From: Caproiciproducens faecalis
GTDB taxonomy: Bacteria > Bacillota > Clostridia > Oscillospirales > Acutalibacteraceae
Assembly (NCBI RefSeq): GCF_019448085.1
Contig: NZ_JAGFNZ010000004.1
Span: forward strand, 124,001-188,000
DNA length: 64,000 bases
Reading direction: 5' to 3'
A program made the translations under genes and the position numbers. Positions 26,463 through 35,594 of this stretch are shown piece by piece (the stretch's first letter is position 1; the number at the start of each line of letters is the position of its first letter). Under the pieces are notes generated by a model. It made no database searches. It saw only the letters and a list, made by a program, of their open reading frames with translations, and was not told the origin of the DNA.

Positions 26463-27524
26463 ATGGCGGACAGCAGCAAAACCGAAAAAGCGACCCCGAA
26501 AAAAAGGGAAGACGAACGAAAAAAGGGAAATATTTTTCAGAGCAGCGACGTTATCAGCGCATTGTCAATCTTGTCTCTTTTTATGGTGTTGAAGACGGTG
26601 CTTCCTTTTATGTATCATTACCTTTCCAATTACCTTTCCAAATACATAGCCTATACGAAGACAGTTCCGGTACTATCGTCCGAATTTGCAATGGATGTTG
26701 CAAAAGATACGATGATTGCTCTTTTTCTGCTGGCGGGTCCAATAATGCTTACCTCCATAGCGGTCGGAGTGATTGCCACCGGGGCACAGACCAGATTTAA
26801 AGTATCCAAAGAAAACCTGAAAATGAAATTTTCCAGGCTGAGCCCTCTTCGGGGAATCAAACGGATGTTTTCCATCCGCTCCATCACCGAACTGGTCAAG
26901 GCCATGCTCAAGATTTCCATTGTCTTTTATATCCTGTACGCATCCTTTATGAAGATTGCAAAGTACTTTACGCAGCTGATGTATGAGGATATTTTCAGTG
27001 CCGTACTGTTTATTTTGAATTCCATTATGGACATCGTCATTCAGCTTTCCATTGCTTTCATTTTTATTGCCGCGCTTGACTATCTGTATCAGTGGTGGGA
27101 ATACGAACGGAATATTAAAATGTCCAAGCAGGAAATTAAGGAAGAGTACAAGCAGATGGAAGGCGATCCCCAGATCAAGGGACAGATCAAAGAGCGGCAG
27201 CGCAAAATGTCCATGCAGCGAATGATGCAGCAGGTGCCGACAGCGGATGTCATTGTCAGAAACCCGACCCATTTTGCCGTTGCGCTTAAATATGATATCG
27301 AAAAAAACAGCGCCCCGATTGTAGTTGCCAAAGGGCAGGATTACGTTGCGCTGAAAATCATAGAGATTGCAGAACAAAACCATATCCCGATGACGGAAAA
27401 CGTACAGCTTGCAAGAGCTTTGTATAAAGCAGTCGACGTCAACCGGGAAATACCGGAGGAATATTATGTGATTCTAGCTGAGATTATGGCATGGGTATAT
27501 TCGATGAAAAAGGAGATTAGGTGA
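26463..27524 (+). CDS. flhB: Flagellar export switch protein FlhB
   Basis: 353 residues. Basic N terminus with KTEKATPKKREDERKKGNIF, four membrane helices between about 33 and 210, and a cytoplasmic C-terminal domain with the self-cleavage motif NPTH at 267-270 (VRNPTHFAVALKYD). Cleavage there changes export from rod/hook to filament substrates on a signal from FliK. The stop overlaps the GTG of flhA (GTGA). Confidence 0.97.
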   Translation: MADSSKTEKATPKKREDERKKGNIFQSSDVISALSILSLFMVLKTVLPFMYHYLSNYLSKYIAYTKTVPVLSSEFAMDVAKDTMIALFLLAGPIMLTSIAVGVIATGAQTRFKVSKENLKMKFSRLSPLRGIKRMFSIRSITELVKAMLKISIVFYILYASFMKIAKYFTQLMYEDIFSAVLFILNSIMDIVIQLSIAFIFIAALDYLYQWWEYERNIKMSKQEIKEEYKQMEGDPQIKGQIKERQRKMSMQRMMQQVPTADVIVRNPTHFAVALKYDIEKNSAPIVVAKGQDYVALKIIEIAEQNHIPMTENVQLARALYKAVDVNREIPEEYYVILAEIMAWVYSMKKEIR

Positions 27525-29584
27525 TATTGAGAATCCTGAATAATATCGTAGCAATTTTTGTCATCCTCATAGTCGGATTTATCATCATTCCATTGCCTCC
27601 TTTTTTACTGGATATGATGTTTATCATAAACATAACTATCTCCGTTATGATTTTGCTGATGACCATGTATGTGAAAGATGCCCTTCAGTTTTCCATCTTT
27701 CCGTCCATGCTGCTGATTACCACACTGTTCCGCCTGGCGCTGAATATTTCTTCGACCAGGCTGATTTTAACCCAGTCCGGAAAAGCCGGGCAGGTGATTG
27801 AAACCTTCGGCAGTTTCGTATTAAGAGGAAATGTCATTGTCGGTTTCATTATTTTCCTCATCATTGTCATTGTTAACTTTCTGGTTATTACCAAAGGCGC
27901 AGAGCGTGTTTCCGAGGTTTCCGCAAGGTTCAAACTGGACGCAATGCCGGGCAAGCAAATGGCCATTGACGCGGATTTGAGTGGCGGGCTGATTGATGAG
28001 TCCACAGCGCGGCAGCGCCGGCAGGATATTCAGCGCGAGGCGGAATTTTATGGAGCCATGGATGGTGCCACTAAGTTTGTTAAGGGCGACGCGATTGCCT
28101 CCATCATTATCACGTTTATCAATTTTATTGCCGGTACCGTGATCGGTATGGTTCAGGGCGGCAGCACTTTTCAGGATGTTCTAAACATTTATTCCATTGC
28201 AACCGTCGGTGACGGCCTTGTATCACAGCTTCCCGCGCTGCTGATTTCCACCGCAACCGGTATGATTGTCACCCGCGCCGCGTCCGATTCCAGCCTGAGC
28301 ATGGATGTATCCCGCCAGTTCTTTTCCCACCCTATCGTTATGATTATCAGCGGCTTTACACTGGTGAGCCTTTGCTTCATTCCCGGTATGCCTATTCCGC
28401 AGATTCTGATCGTTGCGGCCGGGATGCTGTTTGCCGGGTTCAATCTCCGCAAGAAAAACGAGCTTGCTGCAGCAGTTGCTGTGAAAACCGAAGCGGCTCA
28501 CGCAGCAGCGGGGCAGCCGGATGAAACAGATTACTTCAAAAATATTGACAATATCTACGACCTGCTGAAAATCGATGTGATTGAAATGGAATTCGGTTAC
28601 AGCCTGATTCCGCTGGTCGATGAGAACAGCGGCAGCAGCTTTATTGAGCGGCTGGTCACCTTTCGCAAACAATTCGCCATGGAAATGGGAATCGTCATTC
28701 CGGCCGTACGCTTAAGGGACAACGGCATGCTGAACCCCAATCAGTACGTCATTAAGATCAAAGGTGAGGAAGTCAGCTGCGGCGAAATTCTGGTGGATTA
28801 TTACCTTGCTCTGGACCCGGGTAACCTTACCGGAACCATTGACGGAATTGAAACCATTGAACCGGCCTATGGGATTCCGAGCAAATGGATTACGAAAGAT
28901 AAAAAAGAGATGGCCGAAATTTACGGCTATACCGTCATTGACCCACTTTCCGTCGTGGTAACGCACCTTTCCGAAACCGTTAAGAAATACGCGCACGAGC
29001 TGTTCTCCAGACAGGATCTGAACCAGCTTCTGGAAACCATCAAGAAAACCGGTTCCACCCTTGTGGACGACGTTATTCCAAACCAAATCTCTTTTGGCGG
29101 CCTTCAAAAGGTTTTGTGTAACCTGCTGAAGGAGGGCGTTCCCATCAGGGACATGGAAACCATTCTTGAAACGATTTCGGACAATGCTTCGACCGTCCGT
29201 GACCTTGAGGTTTTGACCGAATATGTGCGGCAGGCGCTGAAGCGTACAATAACCCGCAAATGGTCAGACGGCGGCCAGATCCGTGTGATTACGCTGGACA
29301 GCGAGGTCGAAAGGCTGATTATCAATTCTATCAGCAAGAACGATCAGGGTACTTATCTTTCGCTTGACCCTCAGTCCACACAGAAAATTGTATCCAAGCT
29401 GATGGATTGTATCACGAAGGTCAAGGACGCAATCAATATCCCGATTGTGCTTACGTCCCCGTTGGTCAGAATTTATTTCAGTAAAATGCTGGAGCAGTTT
29501 TATCCCAACGCGGTGGTTCTTTCGTTTAACGAACTGAATTCCAATGTTCAGATTCAGGCTGTTGCCAATGTGACGCTGGAATAA
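27521..29584 (+). CDS. flhA: Flagellar export protein FlhA
   Basis: 687 residues, full length. N-terminal half with about eight membrane helices and the conserved RFKLDAMPGKQMAIDADLSG loop; C-terminal cytoplasmic domain (about 330-687) that forms the nonameric docking ring for chaperone-substrate complexes (PNQISFGGLQKVLCNLLKEG; TSPLVRIYFSKMLEQFYPNA). GTG start five bases after AGGAG, overlapping the flhB stop. In most relatives flhF and flhG come next; here sigD does. Confidence 0.97.
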   Translation: MILRILNNIVAIFVILIVGFIIIPLPPFLLDMMFIINITISVMILLMTMYVKDALQFSIFPSMLLITTLFRLALNISSTRLILTQSGKAGQVIETFGSFVLRGNVIVGFIIFLIIVIVNFLVITKGAERVSEVSARFKLDAMPGKQMAIDADLSGGLIDESTARQRRQDIQREAEFYGAMDGATKFVKGDAIASIIITFINFIAGTVIGMVQGGSTFQDVLNIYSIATVGDGLVSQLPALLISTATGMIVTRAASDSSLSMDVSRQFFSHPIVMIISGFTLVSLCFIPGMPIPQILIVAAGMLFAGFNLRKKNELAAAVAVKTEAAHAAAGQPDETDYFKNIDNIYDLLKIDVIEMEFGYSLIPLVDENSGSSFIERLVTFRKQFAMEMGIVIPAVRLRDNGMLNPNQYVIKIKGEEVSCGEILVDYYLALDPGNLTGTIDGIETIEPAYGIPSKWITKDKKEMAEIYGYTVIDPLSVVVTHLSETVKKYAHELFSRQDLNQLLETIKKTGSTLVDDVIPNQISFGGLQKVLCNLLKEGVPIRDMETILETISDNASTVRDLEVLTEYVRQALKRTITRKWSDGGQIRVITLDSEVERLIINSISKNDQGTYLSLDPQSTQKIVSKLMDCITKVKDAINIPIVLTSPLVRIYFSKMLEQFYPNAVVLSFNELNSNVQIQAVANVTLE

Positions 29585-29627
29585 GAGTTTTCAGTAAATT
29601 TCAAGCTTGAAAGGAGGGGCGGCTGCA

Positions 29628-30401
29628 GTGAAAAATACAGAACCTGAGCAAATCGGCGCGGTGGAATTATGGACAAAATACCATCAGACCAAAAACTTGG
29701 AAGTACGAAACAGGCTTGTTGTTCAGTACAGCTACATCGTAAAGTGCATAGCGTTGAAAACAGTCGGTCGCTACCAGTATTTCAACTATATGGATGATAT
29801 TGTCAATGAAGGGCTGATCGCTCTTCTGGATGCGGTAGAGAAGTTTGATGTAGGGAAAAAGGTAAAGTTTGAAACTTACGCTTCCATTAAAGTACGCGGC
29901 GCCATGATTGATTACATACGCAAACAGGATTGTTTTCCCAGAAGGCTCAAACGCATAGCAAAAAATATCAGCGAGGCGGAAAATACGCTTAGTCACCGAC
30001 TGGGACGTAATCCAACAGATCAGGAAATTGCGGATTATCTGCAAATCGGCCTTCCGGAGTATGAAAAAATGCAGACGGAAACCTGTGTGCTCAACATGAT
30101 GTCCTTTGAAGAAATGATTTATGAAAAGGGCGTGGAAAATATTCAGATCAGTCAGGCGGGGGACTCCATTCATGGGCCGGAGCAGGTCGTGGCGGAAAAG
30201 GAGTTACAGGCCGTACTGGCAAAGGATATAGAATTGCTGAATGAAAAAGAGCAGGTAGTCATTTCTCTGTATTATAAGGAGCAGCTGAAAATTAAGGAAA
30301 TTTCCAGCGTGATGGGAATCAGCGATTCCAGAGTGTCTCAGATTCACTCAAGCGCTTTGAGAAAGCTGAAAAAATCTCTTGCGGAATACCTGAATCAATA
30401 G
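29628..30401 (+). CDS. sigD: Flagellar sigma factor SigD (FliA)
   Basis: 257 residues from GTG 29628, eight bases after AAGGAGGGG (a TTG at 29607 lies upstream of that site). Region 2 has YMDDIVNEGLIALLDAVEKF and TYASIKVRGAMIDYIRKQD, region 3 HRLGRNPTDQEIADYLQIG, region 4 LNEKEQVVISLYYKEQLKIK with SDSRVSQIHSSALRKLK. It directs late flagellar and chemotaxis genes and is inhibited by FlgM. Six matching promoter boxes occur in this window. Being near the end of a 25 kb transcript, its level should depend on how far transcription runs, as in Bacillus. Confidence 0.96.
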   Translation: MKNTEPEQIGAVELWTKYHQTKNLEVRNRLVVQYSYIVKCIALKTVGRYQYFNYMDDIVNEGLIALLDAVEKFDVGKKVKFETYASIKVRGAMIDYIRKQDCFPRRLKRIAKNISEAENTLSHRLGRNPTDQEIADYLQIGLPEYEKMQTETCVLNMMSFEEMIYEKGVENIQISQAGDSIHGPEQVVAEKELQAVLAKDIELLNEKEQVVISLYYKEQLKIKEISSVMGISDSRVSQIHSSALRKLKKSLAEYLNQ

Positions 30402-30420
30402 AATGTAGGGGGAAAGCACC

Positions 30421-31152
30421 ATGGTCAGAGGATTTTACGCATTAGGGTCCGGGATGCTGACACAGAGCAGAATCCTGACCGGCGTCAGTAACAATTTAGC
30501 CAACATTGAAACACCGGGATATAAGAGAAAAGAAATCACCGCCTCCACATTCGGCAGTATGGTGATTAACCGGGTTGATTCGCAGAAAACACCCATCGGC
30601 ACTATGAGCCTGATTACGACGGCGGACAAAACAAATGTCATTCATTCCGAGGGTACCCTTAAAAATACGGAGCGCCCTCTGGATTTCGCCATTCAGGGGG
30701 AAGGTTTCTTCGCGGTGCAGGGGGCTAACGGCACCGTCTATACCCGTAACGGCAGCTTTAATGTTGACGCTGAAGGATACCTGGTACTGGATAATGTTGG
30801 GCGCGTACTGGGCCAGAACGGCCCTATTCAGGTCGGTACCGATCAGTTTACAGCAGATGCGCAGGGCAACCTGACTGTGAACGGGAACATTGCGGGAAAA
30901 ATCGCGGTTTATAATTTTAACGATTACAATAACCTGCAGATTGCCCCTAACGGTATGTTTACTGGAAATAACGCGGCATTGGTCCAGAATCCGAATATCA
31001 TGTGGAAAACGATAGAAGGCTCCAATGTGAACGCTGCCGAGGAAATGACGGACGCACTTTCCGCTCAGCGCAACCTGCAGAACTGTTCACAGGCAATCAA
31101 GATGTACGATCAGGTTTTATCAGATGCCGTTACCAATATCGCCAAAATATAA
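30421..31152 (+). CDS. FlgF/FlgG-type flagellar rod protein (FlhO-like)
   Basis: 243 residues. N-terminal rod motif VRGFYALGSGMLTQSRILTG then VSNNLANIETPGYKRK; central FAIQGEGFFAVQGANGTVYT then RNGSFNVDAEGYLVLDNVG; C-terminal EEMTDALSAQRNLQNCSQAI. It should be one of two distal rod subunits in this Gram-positive flagellum. The two paralogues correspond in type to B. subtilis flhO and flhP, which there lie elsewhere. Confidence 0.9.
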   Translation: MVRGFYALGSGMLTQSRILTGVSNNLANIETPGYKRKEITASTFGSMVINRVDSQKTPIGTMSLITTADKTNVIHSEGTLKNTERPLDFAIQGEGFFAVQGANGTVYTRNGSFNVDAEGYLVLDNVGRVLGQNGPIQVGTDQFTADAQGNLTVNGNIAGKIAVYNFNDYNNLQIAPNGMFTGNNAALVQNPNIMWKTIEGSNVNAAEEMTDALSAQRNLQNCSQAIKMYDQVLSDAVTNIAKI

Positions 31153-31178
31153 TTTGCCATAGAAAGGGTTGATGAACG

Positions 31179-31883
31179 ATGATTAGTTCTTTTTATACTT
31201 CGGCAACAGGTGCCATTAACCTGCAGTCCGGCTTTGACGTTACGGCAAACAATATTGCCAATGTGTCTACGGTGGGCTACAAGCCTTCCAGCGCCTCCTT
31301 TGCGGATTTGATTTATACCAATATTCACGCGGCGGCGGGCGAGAACAGCCAGCTGAAAAGCGGGCACGGCACCAAGGTGGAAAAGACGGACACCTTATTT
31401 ACGCAGGGCAGCCCGAAGCAGACAGGGCGTAACCTTGACTATGCTTTGGTAAATCCCAATAATTATTTTGCGGTACGGTCCAACGGTGAAGTGAAATATA
31501 CGCGCAACGGCAGTTTTCACCTTTCGGTGGAGGACGACGGGAGCTATCTGGCTTCTTCGGACGGCGGCTATGTGTTGGACGCTCAGGGAAACCGGATTGC
31601 CATGGAGAGCGAAGAGGATACTCCGGCTATCGGTGTCTTCTCCGTTAAGAATGAAGACGGACTGGTTCGAACGGGGAACACCTGCTTTCAGTTGAGCGAC
31701 CTTTCCGGTCCGGCTACGGCGGTAACCGATCCGGAAATCAAAAAAAGCTATTTGGAGGACTCTGCGGTAGATGTTGCCGATCAGATGACCTCTGTGATTG
31801 AGCTGCAGAGAGCGTTTCAGTTTAATTCCAAAATGGTACAGGTTTCAGATGAAATTATGCAGACGGTGAATTCTTTGAGGTAG
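31179..31883 (+). CDS. flgG: FlgG-type flagellar rod protein (FlhP-like)
   Basis: 234 residues. N-terminal motif FYTSATGAINLQSGFDVTAN then NIANVSTVGYKPSSASF; central YTRNGSFHLS; C-terminal DVADQMTSVIELQRAFQFNS then KMVQVSDEIMQTVNSLR, the closing FlgG helix. It probably forms the distal rod next to the hook. It follows the other rod paralogue by 26 bases; the two proteins are clearly related but diverged. Confidence 0.88.
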   Translation: MISSFYTSATGAINLQSGFDVTANNIANVSTVGYKPSSASFADLIYTNIHAAAGENSQLKSGHGTKVEKTDTLFTQGSPKQTGRNLDYALVNPNNYFAVRSNGEVKYTRNGSFHLSVEDDGSYLASSDGGYVLDAQGNRIAMESEEDTPAIGVFSVKNEDGLVRTGNTCFQLSDLSGPATAVTDPEIKKSYLEDSAVDVADQMTSVIELQRAFQFNSKMVQVSDEIMQTVNSLR

Positions 31884-31918
31884 GTTGCCTACACAAAATC
31901 TGGGGGGAGGATCATTCA

Positions 31919-33430
31919 ATGAGTACAGTGACTGATTATAACGGAATGAAAGTTAATTCGGGGAGTACGAACGAAGCAGGTCAATTAGTGGAGAACCAGG
32001 TTCCAGAGGAACAGCCGCCCCAGTTCGATGTTAGAGTATCCACAGATAATATGGCGGCATATTTGCGGATCAAGCCGGCATATTCCGGCCAGAAAATCAC
32101 CTATGACGACGTCAGCGCTGCTTTGACACAGCAGGGAATTACATACGGCATCTGTGAAGAACAAATAAGTCTTTTCTGCCGTGAAGGAAAATTTTATTCG
32201 GAAATGATCTGTGCAAAGGGAATACGCCCTGTTGACGGCACAGACGGTTTTTTAGAGTATTTTTTTGACAGGAACGTAGAATTTAAGCCAAAAGAAAGAG
32301 ACGACGGTACTGTTGATTTTCGTGATCTTGGCATTGTAAAAAACGTTAAAAAAGACGATGTGCTTTGTAAAATTACGCCGCCGCAGGATGGGACGGACGG
32401 GACGGATGTTTTTGGTAACGTGGTACCCTTTATGGCTGGACGTTTCCCAACGATGCCGACGGGAAGCAATACCGTAGTTTCAGAGGACGGCCTTGTATTG
32501 ACTGCCGGGGTGGACGGCTGTATAGAGCACACGAAATCGACGGTCAGTGTAAGCGAAGTTTTCTACGTCCGCGGTGATGTGGACAGCGCGTCCGGAAATA
32601 TCAACGCGATTGGCTCTGTTGTCGTTCAGGGGGACGTCAGAGAAGGTTTTTCCGTTAAGGCGGGAAAAGATATTTCCATTCGCGGAATGGCTGAGGGAGC
32701 TCTGATTGAAGCCGAGGGGAATATTTCCATTTCAAACGGGATGAATGGAATGGGAAAAGGAACGTTAAAAGCGGGCGGCAACATTATAGGCAAATATTTT
32801 GAAAATGTCATTCTGATTTCTGAGAATGATATTTACGCCGATATTCTTATGAACTGCACGGCAACCGCAGGGGGTTCCATTGTTTTAAAAGGGCGCAAAG
32901 CTTCACTGATTGGCGGCAGTTATCAGGCCGGGCAGAGAATCGTGGTAAAAAATATCGGTGCTCCGTCTTACACAACCACATCGGTTTCGCTGCAGTCCAA
33001 ACAGCTCAGCGACGTACTCACGGTCGGCAAAGATGAAAACAGCGTTGAAAAACTGGAGCAGAAACGAATTCAGGCGCAGAATGAGCTGGAAGCTTTTCAG
33101 AAGAAGTTTACGGAAATCACCGCACAGGCAAATCTGATTGGACACAGTGATTCCGGAAGAGAGAATTTAATGATGAAGGCTGCGCTTATGAAGAAAATTC
33201 AGCTGAATGAAGCGGTAAAAGCCATAGAAGCAAACATTCAGAAAACAAAGGAAACGCAAAGCCAGCTTTTCGATTATAAAATTGTGGGGTCCAGTATTAT
33301 TTATACCGGAACCAAAATTGTTATCGGCCCATTTACCATGAATATTAACAACGACTACAGCAATACAAAATTCCACGCAGGTCCGGATGGAATCGTTTCC
33401 GCGCCGGTTCTTCCTTCCGACCTGCCCTGA
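31919..33430 (+). CDS. fapA: FapA family protein (DUF342)
   Basis: 503 residues. Matches the DUF342/flagellar assembly protein A family: an N-terminal domain about 35-165, then repeated right-handed beta-helix-like Gly/Asp turns (VRGDVDSASGNINAIGSVVV; VKAGKDISIRGMAEGALIEA; GGNIIGKYFENVILISENDI), a coiled coil about 370-440 (LEQKRIQAQNELEAFQKKFT), and a last beta segment. Exact function is unclear; the family resembles a cytoskeletal or polymer-like fold. It lies between the rod genes and cheC. Confidence 0.88.
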   Translation: MSTVTDYNGMKVNSGSTNEAGQLVENQVPEEQPPQFDVRVSTDNMAAYLRIKPAYSGQKITYDDVSAALTQQGITYGICEEQISLFCREGKFYSEMICAKGIRPVDGTDGFLEYFFDRNVEFKPKERDDGTVDFRDLGIVKNVKKDDVLCKITPPQDGTDGTDVFGNVVPFMAGRFPTMPTGSNTVVSEDGLVLTAGVDGCIEHTKSTVSVSEVFYVRGDVDSASGNINAIGSVVVQGDVREGFSVKAGKDISIRGMAEGALIEAEGNISISNGMNGMGKGTLKAGGNIIGKYFENVILISENDIYADILMNCTATAGGSIVLKGRKASLIGGSYQAGQRIVVKNIGAPSYTTTSVSLQSKQLSDVLTVGKDENSVEKLEQKRIQAQNELEAFQKKFTEITAQANLIGHSDSGRENLMMKAALMKKIQLNEAVKAIEANIQKTKETQSQLFDYKIVGSSIIYTGTKIVIGPFTMNINNDYSNTKFHAGPDGIVSAPVLPSDLP

Positions 33431-33520
33431 TTTGTTACAGATTTCCTTGTAAGCTTCCAAATATAACCGCATACTGGATGCTTATTTTGAATACAGCCGA
33501 AGTGCGGCGGTAGGGAGTTT

Positions 33521-34147
33521 ATGATGTCTATTCAAAGACTGGAACAACTGAATGAAATGCATATTGATGTTTTAAAGGAAATCGGCAATATCGGAGCCGG
33601 AAATGCTGCCACGTCCCTGTCAAAGATGCTGGACACGGAAGTAAATATGACGACGCCGGTTGTAAAAATTTTAGATATTACCGATGCCGCTAATCTGCTT
33701 GGCGGCCCGGAAAATGTTGTTATCGGCATTCTGTCAAAGCTCGGCGGAGACATCGAAGGAATCATGATGTTCATTATTGAGCAGGAATTTGCCAAATCCG
33801 TGCTCACGTCTCTGCTGGGCGTTCAAGAGGTCAGCTGCGACCGGCTAACCGATATGGAGCTTTCAGCTATTTCGGAGATCGGAAATATCATGATAGCAGC
33901 CTATACGGGTTCCATTGGTACGCTTTCGGGGATGAACCTGAAAACGACGGTGCCTGCCATTACGGTGGATATGGTCGGTGCCATCCTAAGCGTTCCCGCG
34001 ATTGAAATGGGCTCCGTATCCGATAAGATTATTTTTATTGAAGATGATTTTTTAAGCGGAAAAGACGACGTTACCGCCAATATGCTGCTGGTGCCTTCAA
34101 TTGAGTCCCTGAACAGATTAATGGAGAAATTGGGTATTCAACTATGA
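33521..34147 (+). CDS. cheC: CheY-P phosphatase CheC
   Basis: 208 residues. Two phosphatase motifs, DVLKEIGN and SAISEIGN (D/S-x3-E-x2-N), each followed about 21-22 residues later by Pro (NMTTP; LKTTVP). CheC removes phosphate from CheY-P and pairs with CheD. The stop codon overlaps the cheD start (ATGA), so synthesis of the two partners is coupled. The second ATG (33524) is equally possible. Confidence 0.95.
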   Translation: MMSIQRLEQLNEMHIDVLKEIGNIGAGNAATSLSKMLDTEVNMTTPVVKILDITDAANLLGGPENVVIGILSKLGGDIEGIMMFIIEQEFAKSVLTSLLGVQEVSCDRLTDMELSAISEIGNIMIAAYTGSIGTLSGMNLKTTVPAITVDMVGAILSVPAIEMGSVSDKIIFIEDDFLSGKDDVTANMLLVPSIESLNRLMEKLGIQL

Positions 34148-34629
34148 GTGAAACGTTTACCATTGGGATATCGGATATGAAGGTTGTCAAAAGTACGGAC
34201 TCGCTTGTGACTTATGCGTTAGGTTCCTGTGTAGGAATCTGTTTATATGATCCGGTAATGAAAATAGGGGGGTTGGGACATATCATGCTGCCAATCTACC
34301 CGGTCAACAATCCAAAGGAAAATCTTATGCGCTTCGCAGATACCTGCATCCCTGAGATGCTTTCGCAAATGGAAAAACTGGGCTGCAACCGCCGGCGGAT
34401 CACAGCCAAAATTGCGGGCGGAGCAAAGATGTTCGAAGTAGCGGATGATTCCAGTTTCGGCAATATCGGTCAACGCAATGTTGCAGAAGTGAAAAATACG
34501 CTGAACAGGCTGCAGATTAGACTCTGTGCGGAAGATACCGGATTGAATTACGGCCGGACGGTTTATTTCTATACAGAAGATGGCAGAATGGTGGTAAAAT
34601 CATTTTCGAATGGAATCAAAACTTACTAG
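34144..34629 (+). CDS. cheD: Chemoreceptor glutamine deamidase CheD
   Basis: 161 residues. Active-site Cys in YALGSCVGICLYD and His in GGLGHIMLP are both present, as is KIAGGAKMFEV and GLNYGRTVYFYTEDGRMVVK near the end. It deamidates receptor glutamines and binds CheC. It is the last gene of the large operon, followed by a strong terminator. Confidence 0.96.
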   Translation: MSETFTIGISDMKVVKSTDSLVTYALGSCVGICLYDPVMKIGGLGHIMLPIYPVNNPKENLMRFADTCIPEMLSQMEKLGCNRRRITAKIAGGAKMFEVADDSSFGNIGQRNVAEVKNTLNRLQIRLCAEDTGLNYGRTVYFYTEDGRMVVKSFSNGIKTY

Positions 34630-34636
34630 AGTGCGG

Positions 34637-34686
34637 AAAAACAAATGCATTCTTTCAAATTTTTGAAAGAATGCATTTGTTTTTAT
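34637..34686. terminator. Bidirectional terminator between cheD and FliT-like gene
   Basis: A long stem, ACAAATGCATTCTTTCAA against TTGAAAGAATGCATTTGT, flanked by A and T tracts. It works for both converging transcripts. Confidence 0.9.
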
Positions 34687-34693
34687 ACGAAAG

Positions 34694-35140
34694 TTATTTA
34701 ATATTTTGAAACATGCCGTCGTGATCTTCCGTTCGGCGTTCCTGATTGATTTTTTCCCGAAGATCGTCACATTGCTTCCGGATTTTCGCGCGTGCGGAGT
34801 GATCCAGTACGGATGCTTTCTGTAAAATGGCCCTGCATTCTTTGGAAAGCATCAGAATACGCTGCTCTTCTTTATTTTTGCAGTCATCATCTTCCAGTTT
34901 TCTTTGCAGAAGCTGAGTTATGCGTTCCTGCTGTTCCGCGGGCAGCTCTTTGGTTAGACGGTCAATCAGGTCGTTGCACTTGTTGACGCGTGCAATGAAA
35001 ATGCCGCGCTGCTCCAAAAAGTCGTCCAGCTGTATATCGTCCTGCATGCAGCGTATTTCAATTTGTTTGGTCAAATCCCATATCTGAGTAAGTAAAATCA
35101 CTTTTTGATCCAGGCAGGCAAGGATGGTTTCAATAGACAT
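34694..35140 (-). CDS. Probable FliT-like flagellar export chaperone
   Basis: 148 residues, wholly helical and charged (LDQKVILLTQIWDLTKQIEI; EEQRILMLSKECRAILQKAS), no membrane segment. There is no motif I can name; the call rests on its position right after fliD and fliS, where FliT-type chaperones for FliD are often encoded, and on similar size and coiled-coil character. It could also be another small export chaperone. Confidence 0.6.
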   Translation of the reverse strand: MSIETILACLDQKVILLTQIWDLTKQIEIRCMQDDIQLDDFLEQRGIFIARVNKCNDLIDRLTKELPAEQQERITQLLQRKLEDDDCKNKEEQRILMLSKECRAILQKASVLDHSARAKIRKQCDDLREKINQERRTEDHDGMFQNIK

Positions 35141-35177
35141 ATGTCCTCCGCGTGGGCTGGGTGCTGAACCCGGCCTT

Positions 35178-35555
35178 CTATTTGCTCATATGGCTCAGTT
35201 TTTCCGCTTCTTCCCAAGTGTCGCGCATCTGTTCCACCACAGGAACCAGTTCATCCAGAACGGCGGCGTCACGCTTGACTTCCGCCTTGATGATCTCCTG
35301 ATTAAAGAAGTAGTATAACTGATACAAATCATGGGTGATTTCGTAATTCCAGTCCAATACGGAGGAAAGATAGCTGAATATCTTTTTGCATTTATCCGTG
35401 CATTTTTCCGCCGTTGCGTAGTTTTTATCTTTAAGCATCAGCGAACCATAGTGCAGATTCTTTAACGCTTCATTCAGCAGGGTGACCAGCTGTTCGCCTC
35501 TGGACATGGTGTTGATGGACTGTTCTTTATACTGCATAATCGGATTGGTTGGCAT
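35178..35555 (-). CDS. fliS: Flagellin chaperone FliS
   Basis: 125 residues. Opens with QYKEQSINTMSRGEQLVTLL, then LNEALKNLHYGSLMLKDKNY, and VLDWNYEITHDLYQLYYFFN, all typical of FliS. It binds the flagellin C terminus and prevents early polymerisation. Follows fliD by 39 bases and precedes the FliT-like gene. Confidence 0.95.
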   Translation of the reverse strand: MPTNPIMQYKEQSINTMSRGEQLVTLLNEALKNLHYGSLMLKDKNYATAEKCTDKCKKIFSYLSSVLDWNYEITHDLYQLYYFFNQEIIKAEVKRDAAVLDELVPVVEQMRDTWEEAEKLSHMSK

Positions 35556-35594
35556 GATTTTTCATCCTCCTGCGGGTTAGATTTCTGTGATCTG

